A program made the position numbers and the translations under genes. The notes beneath the pieces were generated by a model, which had not been told where the DNA came from, made no database searches, and worked only from the letters and a program-made list of their open reading frames with translations. Below, piece by piece: positions 11,101-23,100 of a stretch of 64,000 nucleotides of DNA (its first letter is position 1; each line of letters opens with the position of its first letter). The DNA is from Budorcas taxicolor (lineage: Eukaryota > Chordata > Mammalia > Artiodactyla > Bovidae). The stretch covers positions 176,011,170 through 176,075,169 of the forward strand of contig NC_068910.1 of the NCBI RefSeq assembly GCF_023091745.1, read 5' to 3'.

Positions 11101-14100
11101 GAGAGAAGGTTGTGACTAAGCCCTGGTGGTGATTTCCTTCTTTGTAACAAAGAATCAAAGGGGCTGCCTGCTTCGTGGATGGTGTGGAAATTGCTGAAAT
11201 GGAGGAGTTAGGATAAATGATTTGTTGGGGGAAATCTACAGAGCTTTTTGCAAGGTGAAATTGAAGATGCCTACTAGACTTCTAATGGAGATGTGTGAAC
11301 TTGAAGGTGGTCATTAGACTTCCCAACGTAGCTTAGGTGTTCTAGGCAACTGGATACAGGAGACGTGTCTTGAAGGGAGATCAGAACGGGAATCTGGGAG
11401 TGGGCTGCATAATACCTTAAGTATTTAAAGTGTAAATAAACCTTATAGTATTTAAATATTTTTATAGAAAACTTCTAGTATTCAAAGCTTGGATGACGTT
11501 TTCGAGCGAGTCAGAAAAGCTCCTGAAAAAGCTCTAGGACTGAGACCTGAGGGCCTCTCTAACATTTAGAATTTGGAGAGTGAAAAGGAGATCAGCAAAG
11601 ACTCGGAGGGAACAGACAGAGGGGAAGAGGAATATCAGGAAAACCAAGTGTGCTAGAAGCCAAGTGAAGAGAATGTTTTCAGATAGAAGAATTCTGCTGG
11701 GAAGTTGAGTAGGCTCGTTAGGTTTGCAAATACTTTGCAGCCAAAGTGCCAGGACCATGTCTATTTTCACTCACCAGGACTGCAGCTCAATGCTGAGACT
11801 GCAGCTCACTCACCTGCAGCTCAGTCCTGAGAACAGTGCCTGCCACTTAGTGCTACATAAATGTTTAACATTAATGAATTGTATACATATATGTGTATGT
11901 ATGTGTACACAGAAACACGGATGTTGACAAGGCCTTGGTTCTTCCAATTAAGCAGGAAGAGATGCATTGGTTAATTTCAAATAAAAAAATAACCTCATCA
12001 GGATTGGGAGAGGAAACAGTATTTAAATTAGTGCATGGATGTTTTATTCCAAATAATCCAATAACAGAATATACTCTTGTATATATTTTCATCTCTTACA
12101 TGCTTAGTTGTATTTATTGAAGGAAAACATGTTAGATTACCACTGTTGGTGAGGGAGTTGCAGGATCCTTATTAATTAAACTCCTTTAGATCAATTTCAG
12201 TTTAAATGAAACACTTTAAAAACATTGCTATGATTTCCCTGAGTGTTTGCCACATCTGTTTCCCAAGAGCTGTGTTTTATGGTATCGGTAATAAAGTTTT
12301 CTACTAAATACTTTAATTCCACCTGCAGACTTAGGGTTATGTCGTTCCTATGGGCCTTGCACAGAAAGTATTAATATTAGACTGATTCATTCAAGGGACT
12401 CATGGTTAAAGCAATACAATCAATAGAAAACTGTACAGTATTATATATATAATTACTGTATGTACCAGATTGGGAGAAAAAGGGGAAGATTAATGGGCGG
12501 GTGGGCAGTTGGTTTTTTTGGAAGAAGTAGGCCTTTAGTTGAAGGATATGCCTTATTTGAGAAGTTAGGTATAAGGGATGACTTTTTTTCCTGCCTTCTA
12601 TTTAGTACTTTCAGTATTGTGAATAATAATTAGAATTAATCATAACATCTCTTTCTAAAGAACATCAGCACTGTAATGGCCGTAGCTGGAGTAATGTTAC
12701 TTCTAAGAAGTGTTCGACTGGTAAGTTAAAAAATTAAGACATTATGATAAGTACAAGACGGTTAATTTCTCTCACTTCAGATGATTTTTATCTCAACATG
12801 GGTGTCATTTTGTTGTTCATATTAGAAGCTTTTAAATAATATTTTAGAACAGTGAACGTACTTTAAGATGTTGGTTTAAAAGTAACACATCCACAGGGTT
12901 TTATGGAAAGAATTGCACAACCTGTCTTTCCATAATGACTTTTCTTCATGCTTGAAATAAATAATCATTAAATTTGCATTTCAGATGTTGAAGAATATCT
13001 CAAAAATGTTTTCTGTAGTGGTTTTAGGTTTAAATTGAAATTGAATTATGTCCCTTTGAACTAAATAATTTATGGTTATTTAGTTTTGCTCTTTCAAAAG
13101 TATTTTAATAACAGACATTTTGGAAATTTATTTGATAATTCAGGATTTACAAGTACTTTTTAATATACCTGATTGTTGTCATAGGATGTCATTTCAGTGT
13201 CATGTTATGAACTGGAATAGATATACTGCTTCTGTATATATTCATTTCCTATACTTATCTCTATATTGTTTTGTATTATCATCGACTACACTTTGTTACC
13301 ACACTACATTTTTTACAACTGTTGCCTTTACACCCAGACTCCAGTTTTAGAACTTTTGTCTTTTTTTCCTCCTTCTTCTTCTTTTTTTTTAATGCCTTGA
13401 ACTCACTTTTTTAAAGCTGAAATGTAATTGTCCTACAGCGCTGCCTAGGCTTAAGGTGTCCAGTATAATGATTTGACTTACATACCTCAGGAAATGATTA
13501 CCACAGTAAGTTCAGTGAACATCCATCATCTCATATAGATACAAAACTAAATTAATAGAAAACAATTTTTTTCCTTGTGATGAGAACTCTTAGGATTTAC
13601 TTTCATGTATAACAACTTTTATGTATAACATACAGTATTGTTAGTTATATTACTCATGTTGTACATTGCTGCTACTGCTGCTAAGTCGCTTCAGTCATGT
13701 CTGACTCTGTGCGACCCCATAGACGGCAGCCCACCAGGCTCCCCCATCCCTGGGATTCTCTAGGCAAGAATACTGGAGTGGGTTGCCATTTCCTTCTCCA
13801 ATAATTGTTAATTATATTACTCATGTTGTACATTACACCCCTAGTATTTATTTATCTTATGACTGGAAGTTTGTACCTTCCAAGTTCTCCCTCCTTCCAT
13901 CTCCTACCTCTCATAACTGCACATCTGATCTGTTTTTTTATGAGTTTGTTTTTGAAGTAAAATTCACCTATAACACTGTGTTACTTCTTGTTACACAACA
14001 TAGTGATTTGATGTTTGTATACATTTCAGAATGATCACAAGTCTGTCACTCTACAGAGATTCTGCATAATTACTGACTGTATTCCCCATGCTGTACGCTT

Positions 14101-17100
14101 CCTACCTGTGACTCACTTATTTTATAACTAGTGCCATAAAGACTTTGTCGTGTACTTGCTAAGAGCAGGAATACGTTCCTCCATAATCACATTAATATTT
14201 TTACATCTAATAAATTTAACATTTTTGTAGTAATTTCTGAAGCCCAGTTAACATTCATATTTATCTCCTGAACATATCCTTCGTAGCTGTTTTTTCTCCC
14301 AGTCTGAATTTCATTCAAGGATCGTGCACTGTATTTAGTTGTCCTGTCTCGTTGGTCTCCTTCAACCTAGACTTTTACCCCCACTTTAATTTTCGTCTCT
14401 CATGACACTGTGATTTTGAAGAGGCTGCGTTAGTCTTAGAGAATCTCCCACAGCCTGGATGTGTGTTTCCTCCGTAGATTTAGTGTGAACAAGAAGGTGA
14501 TGGAGTATGCTGCTTCCTGTTATGCTGCGTCAGGAGACTGACAGTCTGTCTGTCCTAGAACATTATCACACTAACATAATTAATAACCTCTTAGCATCAT
14601 CTAATATCCAGACAATATTAAGAATTCTTTGATTGTCTCAATGGTGTCCTGTTTAAAAAAAAATAGGTGATCTGTTTATAGCAGGATTCGAGTGGTCCAT
14701 ATACTGTATTTGTTTGTATATCTGTCTCATTTATTTTATAACAGTCTATACCCCCATTCCCTTTTTTTTTCCCCCATAAGCCATTTATTTTTTAGAATAA
14801 CCAAGTCATTTACTCATTATTAATGTTCCGCATTCTGTATTTGTCTGCTGTAATGTTTTTCTTATTTGGAAAAAAATTTTTTTAATGTTTAGACCAACTT
14901 TACTGTCTTAGGAAGTTGGTTGCTAATTTATCCTTCTGCCTGTTATGAGGCTCTCACCCAGCCATGCTTATGAATTAAGCTTGTTTCTATAGTACTGTTA
15001 ATATGAAAGACACAGGTATAAAATGTTGAGTAACTCCAAGGTGTTAGTTATTTAAATAAATTCCTAATGTTGGCCTTTTTGGAGGGGTGTTTTTCTCCTA
15101 TGAGACTGAAAAATAAGGGAAAAAAACTTGTTGATTATTAGTCTAACTTAAATTGCCTCAATTTTGGCTAGGTTTTCTCAGCAGTTGCTGCTGTTGCTGT
15201 TTAGTTGCTAAATTGTGTCCAGCTGTTTGTGACCCCATGGACTGTAGCCTGCAAGGCTCCTGTATCTGTGGCATTTCCCAGGCAAGAATACTGGAGTGGG
15301 TTGCCATTTCCTTCTCCATCTCCCAGAGTAACAGTATGAATAAATAGTACATTTATAGAATGAGATAGTAATTTAACCAGTAAGATAGTAAATTTAACCA
15401 AATTTTGTAGTGCCAGACACAGCTCTATACTCACTGTTTCTTGATAAATTGTGTCACATTTTAAGGATGTAAGCTTTTTTAAAAGTGAGGAATTTGTTTA
15501 ATGTTCTCTATATAGTAGTCACAATGGCACCCGGCTCCAGTACTCTTGAAAATCCCATGGATGGAGGAGCCTGGTGGGCTGCAGTCCATGGGGTCACTGA
15601 GGGTCGGACACGACTGAGCGACTTCACTTTCACTTTTCCCTTTCATGCATTGGAGAAGGAAATGGCAACCCACTCCAGTGTTCTTGCCTGGAGGATCCCA
15701 GGGACGGGGGAGCCTGGTGGGCTGCCATCTATGGGGTCGCACAGAGTCGGACATCACTGAAGTGACTTAGCATATAGTAGTCTCAAATAGTAAAACAATG
15801 ACTAAAGGTTTCTAAATAATGTGCTTATAAACACTTCTGTTAAGTCTTTTAAAAATATTAATATAAAATTAAGAACCAAATTAAAAATGTTCAGTGGTTA
15901 TTATGTCTTCTTTGAAATGTTTAGAGAATACAACATGCTTAATTTTAAAATAAAAATAGTAATAAAATGTTATACTTTTCTCCTTGTAAATCAACAGACA
16001 TCAAAATTCACACGTTCTTCAGATATTCCAGTAGAATTTATAAGAAAGAATGTTAAACTACGAGGACGACTACACCGAATAACTGAGAATGGTTTAGAGA
16101 TTGAACATATTCCCATTACTTTACCTGTTATATCTTCATGGAGAAGTAAGTAAGGCACAAAAATAATAGCACTAAATAACTAAAGTTCCTTTATTAGAAG
16201 TGGTTTTTAAAATAGCAAAAAAATGTCATTTTAATTTTTAATAACTCTCCATTGTCTGTGAGAGAAAGTCTAAACTCTTGACTTACACAAACTATTATTT
16301 ATTTATTTTAATGGGAGGCTAATTACTTTAAAATGTTGTAGTGGTTTTTGCCATATATTCACATGAATCAGCCATGGGTGTACATGTGTTCCCGATCCTG
16401 AACCTCCCTCCCCATCCCATCCCTCAGGGTCATCCCAGTGCACCAGCCCTGAGCACCCTGTCTCATGCATTGGACTTGGACTGGCGATCTGTTTCACATA
16501 TGATAATCTATTTGTTTCAGTGCTATTCTCTCAAATCATCATACCCTTGCTTATTCCCACAGATTCTAAAAGTCTGTTCTGTACATCTGTGTCTCTTTTA
16601 CTATGTCACATATAGTGTCATTGTTACCATCTTTCTAAATTCAATACAGTATTCAATACACTATTGAACTGGTATATTGGTGTTTCGCTCTGTATAATAG
16701 GCTCCAGTTTCATCCACCTCATCAGAACTGATTCAAATACATTCTTTTTAATAGCTGGATAATATTCCATGAAATTAAAAGACGCTTGCTCCTTGGAAGG
16801 AAAGTTATGACCAACCTAGAGAGCATATTAAAGAGCAGAGACATTACTTTGCCAACAAAGGTCCATCTAGTCAAGGCTATGGTTTTTCCAGTAGTCGTTA
16901 TGGATGTGAGAGTTGGACTATGAAGAAAGCTGAGCGCCAAAGAATTGATGCTTTTGAACTGTGGTGTTGGAGAAGACTCTTGAGAGTCCCTTGGACTGCA
17001 AGGAGATCCAACCAGTCCGTCCTAAAGGAGGTCAGTCCTGGGTGTTCATTGGAGGGACTGATGTTGAAGCTGAAACTCCAATACTTTGGCCACCTGATGT

Positions 17101-20100
17101 GGAGAGCTGACTTATTTGAAAAGACCCTGATGCTGGGAAAGATTGAGGGCAGGAGGAGAAGGGATCAACAGAGGATGAGATGGTTGGATGGCATCACTGA
17201 CACAATGAACATGGGTTTGGGTGGATTCCGGGAGTTGGTGATGGATAGGGAGGCCTGGCGTGCTGCAGTTCATGGGGTCGCAAAGAGTCGGACACAACTG
17301 AGCAACTGGACTGAACTGAATATTCCATTGTGTATATGTACCACAGCTTTCTTATCCATTCGTCTGCTGATGGACATCTAGGTTGCTTCCATGTCCTGGC
17401 TATTGTAAACAGTGCTGCAATGCACATTGGGGTACACGTGTTTCTTTCAATTCTGGTTTCCTTGGTGTGTATGCCCAGCAGTGGGATTGCTGGGTCGTAT
17501 GACAGTTCTATTTCCAGTGTTTTAAGGAATCTCCACACTGTTCTCCATAGTGGCTGTACTAATTTTCATTCCTACCAACAGTATAAGAGGGTTCCTTTTT
17601 CTCCACACCCTCTCCAGCATTTATTGTTTGTAGACTTTTTGATAGCAGTCATCCTGACCGGTGTGAGATGGCACCTCATTGTGGTTTTGATTTGCATTTC
17701 TCTGATAATGAGTGATGTTGAGCATTTTTTCATGTGTTTGTTAGCCATCTGTATGTCTTTGGAGAAATGTCTGTTTAGTTCTTTGGCCCATTTTTTGATA
17801 AAGTCAGTTATTTTTCTGGAATTGAACTGCAGGAGTTGCTTGTATATTTTTGAGGTTAATTCTTTGTCAGTTGCTTCATTTGTTATTATTTTCTCCCATT
17901 CTGAAGTCTGTCTTTAAACCTTGCATATGGTTTCCTTCATTGTGCAAAAGCTTTTAAGTTTAATTAAGTCCCATTTGTTTGTTTTTGCTTTTATTTCCAT
18001 TACTCTGGGAGGTGGGAGGATCCTGCTGTGATTTATGTTGGAGAGTGTTTTGCCTATGTTTTCCTCTAGGAGTTTTATAGTTTCTGGTGTTACATTTAGA
18101 TCTTTAATCCATTTTGAGTTTATTTTTGTGTATGGTGTTAGAAAGTGTTCTAGTTTCATTCTTTTACCAGTGGCTGACCAGTTTTCTCAGCACAACTTGT
18201 TAAAGAGATTGTCTTTTCTCCATTGTATATTCTTGCCTTCTTTGTCAAAGATAAGGTGTCCATCAGTTCAGTTCAGTCGCTCAGTCGTGTCCGACTCTTT
18301 GCAACCCCATGAATCGCAGCACGCCAGGCCTCCCTGTCCACCACCAACTCCCGGAGTTCACTCAGACTCGCATCCATCGAGTCAGTGATGCCATCCAGCC
18401 ATCTCATCCTCTGTCATCCCCTTCTCCTCCTGCCCCCAATCCCTCCCAGCATCAGAGTCTTTTCCAATGAGTCAACTCTTCTCATGAGGTGGCCAAAGTA
18501 CTGGAGTTTCAGCTTTAGCATCATTCCTTCCAAAGAAATCCCAGGGTTGGTCTCCTTCAGAATGGACTCGTTGATCTCCTTGCAGTCCAAGGGACTCTCA
18601 AGAGTCTTCTCCAACACCACAGTTCAAAAGCATCACTTCTTCGGTGCTCAGCCTTCTTCACAGTCCAAATCTCACATCCATACATGACTACTGGAAAAAC
18701 CATAGCCTTGACTAGATGGTCCTTAGTCGGGAAAGTAATGTCTCTGCTTCTGAATATGCTATCGAGGTTGGTCATAACTTTTCTTCCAAGGAGTAAGCGT
18801 CTTTTAATTTCATGGCTGCAGTCAGCATCTGCAGTGATTTTGGAGCCCCCAAAAATAAAGTCTGACACTGTTTCCACTGTTTCCCCATCTATTTCCCATG
18901 AAGTGATGGGACTGGATGCCATGATCTTCGTTTTCTGAATGTTGAGCTTTAAGCCAACTTTTTCACTCTCCTCTTTCACTTTCTTCAAGAGGCTTTTGAG
19001 TTCCTCTTCACTTTCTGCCATTAAGGGTGGTGTCATCTGCATATCTGAGGTTATTGATATTTCTCCCAGCAATCTTGATTCCAGCTTGTGTTTCTTCCAG
19101 TCCAGTGTTTCTCATGATGTACTCTGCATAGAAGTTCAATAAGCAGGGTGACAATATACAGCCTTGACGTACTCCTTTCCCTATTTGGAACCAGTCTGTT
19201 GTTCCATGTTCAGTTCTAACTGCTGCTTCCTGACCTGCATATAGGTTTCTTAAGAGGCAGGTCAGGTGGTCTGATATTCCCATCTCTCTTAGAATTTTCC
19301 ACAGTTTATTGTGATCCACACAGTCAAAGGCTTTGGCATAGTCAGTAAAGCAGAAATAGATTTTTTTCTGGAACTCTCTTGCTTTTTCCATGATGCAGCG
19401 GATGTCGGCAATTTGATCTCTGGTTCCTCTGCCTTTTCTAAAACCAGCTTGAACATCAGGAAGTTCACGGTTCACATATGGCTGAAGCCTGGCTTGGAGA
19501 ATTTTGAGCATTACTTTAGTAGCATGTGAGATGAGTGCAATTGTGCGGTAGTTTGAGCATTCTTTGGCATTGCATTTCTCCATAGGTGCATGTATTTATC
19601 TCTGGGCTTTCTATTTTGTTCCATTGATCCATGTTTCTGTCTTTGTGGCAGTGCCATACTGTCTTGATGACTGTAGCTTTGTAGTATAGCCTGAAGTCAA
19701 CCAGGTTGATTCCTCCTGTTCCATTCTTCTTTCTCAAGATTGCTTTGGCTATTCGAGGTTTTTTGTATTTCCATACAAATTGTGAAATTATTTGTTTTAG
19801 TTCTCTGAAAAACACTTTTGGTAGCTTGATAGGGATTGCACTGAATCTGTAGATTGCTTTGGGTAGTATACGAATTTTCAGTATATTGATTCTTCTGATC
19901 CATGAACATGGTATATTTCTCCATCTATATGTATCATCTTTGGTTTCTTTCAGCATTGTTTTATATTTTTCTATATATAGGTCTTTTGTGTCTTCAGGTA
20001 GATTTATTCCTAAGTATTTTATTCTTTTCATTGCAATGGTGAATGGAATTGTTTCCTTAATTTCTCATTCTGTTTTCTCATTGTTAGTGTATAGGAATGC

Positions 20101-23100
20101 AAGGGATTTCTGTGTGTTAATTTTATATCCTGCAACTTTACTATATTCAGTGATCAGCTCTAGTAATTTTCTGGTGGAGTCTTTAGGGTTTTCTATGTAG
20201 AAGATCATGTCATCTGCAAACAGTGAGTGTTTTACTTCTTATTTTCCAATCTGGATTCCTTTTATTTCTTTTCTTCTCTGATTGCTGTGGCTAAAACTTC
20301 CAAAACTATGTTGAATAGTAGTGGGAGAGTGGGCATCCTTGTCTTGTTCCTGACTTTAGGGGAAATGCTTTCAATTTGTTGCCATTGAGGATAATGTTTG
20401 CTGTGGGTTTATTATATATGGCTTTTATTATGTTGAGGTATGTTCCTTCTATGCCTGCTTTCTGGAGGGTTTTTATCATAAATGGATGTTGAATTTTGTC
20501 AAAGGCTTTCTCTACATCTATTGAGATAGTCATATGGTTTTTATCTTTCAATTTGTTAATGTGGTGTATCACATTGATTTGCTAATATTGAAGAATCCTT
20601 GCATCCTTGGGATAAAACCCACTTGGTTATGATGTATGGACTTTTTAATATGTTGTTGGATTCTTTTTGCTAGAATTTTGCTAAGGATTTTTGCATCTAT
20701 GTTCATCAGTGATATTGGCCTGTAGTTTTCTTTTTTGTTTTGTGGCTTCTTTGTCTGGTTTTGGTATTAGGGTGATGGTGGCCTTATAGAATGAGTTTGG
20801 AAGTTTACCTTCCTCTGCAATTTTCTGCAAGAGTTTGAGTAGGATAGGTGTTAGCTCTTCTCTAAATTTTCGGTAGAATTCAGCTGTGAAGCCATCTGGT
20901 CCTGGGCTTTTGTTTGTTGGAAGATTTCTGATTACAGTTTCAATTTCTGTGCCTGTGTTGGGTCTGTTAAGATTTTCTATTTCTTCCTGGTTCAGTTTTG
21001 GAAAGTTATACTTTTCTAAGAATTTGTCCTTTTCTTCCAAGTTGTCCATTTTATTGGCATATAGTTGCTGATAGTAGTCTCTTATGATCCTTTGTATTTC
21101 TGTGTTGTCTGTTGTGATTTCTCCATTTTCATTTCTAAGTTTGTTGATTTGATTATTCTCCCTTTATTTATTTATTTATTTTTAATTTAAATTTATTTAG
21201 TCTGTCTAATGGTTTGTCTATTTTATTCATCTTCGCAAAGAACCAGCTTTTAGCTTTGTTGATTTTGGCTATGGTCTCCTTTGTTTATTTTGCATTTATT
21301 TCTCCCCTAATTTTTATGATTTCTTTCCTTCCTCTAACCCTGGAGTGCTTCATTTCTTCTTTTTCTAGTTGCTTTAGGTGTAGAGTTAGGTTATTTATTT
21401 GATTTTTCTCCTATTTCTTGAGGTAGGCTTGTATTGCTATGAACCTTCACCTTAGCACTGCTTTTACTGAATCCCATAGGTTTTGGGTTGTTGTGTTTTC
21501 ATTTTCATTCATTTCTATGCATATTTTGATTTGTTTTTTGGTTTCTTCTATGATTTGTTGGTTATTCAGAAATGTGTTGTTTAGCCTCCATATGTTTGTA
21601 TTTTTAATAGTTTTTTTCCTGTTCAGTTCAGTTCAGTTGCTCAGTCGTGTCTGACTCTTTGCAACCCCATGAATCGCAGCATGCCAGGCCTTCCTGTCCA
21701 TCACCAACTCCTGGATTTCACCCAAACTCACGTCCATTGGGTTGGTGATGCCATCCAGCCATCTCATCCTCTGTCATCCCCTTTTCCTCCTGCCCGCAAT
21801 CCCTCCCAGCATCAGAGTCTTTTCCAGTGAGTCAACTCTTCGCACGAGGTGGCCAAAGTACTGGAGTTTCAGCTTTAGCATCAGTCATTCCAAAGAACAC
21901 CCAGGACTGATCTCCTTTAGAATGGACTGGCTGGATTTCCTTGCAGTCCAGGGGACTCTCAAGAGTCTTCTCCAACACCACAGTTCAAAAGCATCAATTC
22001 TTCGGCTCTCAGCTTTCTTCACAGTCCAACTCTCACATCCATACATGACCACTGGAAAAGCCATAGCCTTGACTAAATGGACCTTTGTGTGATCAGAAAA
22101 GATGCTTGAGATGATTTCAACTTTTTTGAATTTACCAAGTCTAGATTTATGGCCCTGGACGTGATCTATCCTGGAGAATGTTCCGTGTGCACTTGAGAAA
22201 AAGGTGAAATTCATTGTTTTAGGGTGAATTGTCCTATAGATATCAATTAGGTCTAACTGGTCCATTATATCATTTAAAGTTTGTGTTTCCTTGCTAATTT
22301 TCTGTTTAGTTGATCTATCCTTAGGTGTGAGTGGGGTATTAAAGTCTCCCACTAGTATTGTGTTACTGTTAATTTCACCTTTCATACTTGTTAGCATTTG
22401 CCTTATATTCTGTGGTGCTCCTATTTTGGGTGCATATATTTTTATAATTGTTATATCTTCTTGGATTGATCCTTTGATCATTATGTAGTGTCCTCTTTGT
22501 CTCTTTTCACAGGCTTTATTTCAAAGTCTATTTTATCTGATAAGAGTATTGCTACTCCTGCTTTCTTTTGGTTTCCATTTGTGTGAAATATCTTTTTCCA
22601 GCCCTTCACTTTCAGTCTGTATGTGTCCCTTGTTTTGAGGTGGGCCTCTTGTAGACAACATATATACAGGTCTTGTTTTTGTATCCATTCAGCCAGTCTT
22701 TGTGTTTTGATTGGGGCACTCAACCCATTACACTTAAGGTAATTATTGATAAGTATGATCCCATTGCCATTTACTTTGTTGTTTGGGGATTGAGATTATA
22801 AACCTTTTCTCTGTTTCCTGTCTAGAGAAGATCCTTTAACATTTATTGAAGAGCTGGTTTGGTGGTGCTGAATTCTCTGAGCTTTTGCTTGTCTGTAAAG
22901 CTTTTGATTTCTCCTTCATATTTGAATGAGATTCTTGCTGGGTACAGTAATCTGGGCTATAAGTATGGAGGCTTTTGGATGAGCTGTTGTCAATTAATGT
23001 TCCCTGGAGTCAGGAGTTTTCTGGTGTTCTCAAGTTTTGGACTTAAACCTCCTGGCTCTGGCTTTCAGTCTTATTCTTACAATAGCCTCAAGAGTTCTCC

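Larger units (their letters stand above)
12721..15997 (+). other. C3orf33 intron 2
   Basis: 3277 bp. It holds an old antisense L1-like tract and three Bov-A-type SINEs, listed separately. The rest (12721-13400, 14900-15180, 15772-15990) is AT-rich with no supported gene. Confidence 0.8.
17330..22723 (-). pseudogene. L1 ORF2 remnant (endonuclease-RT), disrupted
   Basis: Pieces in order on the minus strand: endonuclease start (22481-22723, CCLQEAHLKTRDTYRLKVKG), later endonuclease residues (22130-22480, ILVGDFNTPLTPKD), RT entry (20681-21049, NKSPGPDGFTAEFYRKF), RT motif A (20306-20572, SIDVEKAFDKIQHPF and KSGTRQGCPLS), thumb and later domains (19590-20031, IKYLGINLPEDTKDLY), and the C-terminus (17340-18159, WIKDLNVTPETIKLLEENIG). 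The pieces are separated by stops, frameshifts and two BovB insertions. No intact protein can be made. Confidence 0.88.

Noticed and set aside
10398..11158. Several long overlapping open frames on both strands at the CpG island
   Set aside because: Only the frame from 10689 matches C3orf33 and ends at a usable donor; the rest follow from high GC content with few stops.
15479..15760. Open frames of about 90 codons on both strands
   Set aside because: They lie wholly in a Bov-A2 SINE; the same peptide-like strings recur at 2.4, 44.1, 44.8, 45.4 and 59.5 kb.
15821..16153. A 110-codon + strand frame starting in intron sequence
   Set aside because: Only 15998-16145 is exon, fixed by the acceptor AG and by C3orf33 similarity.
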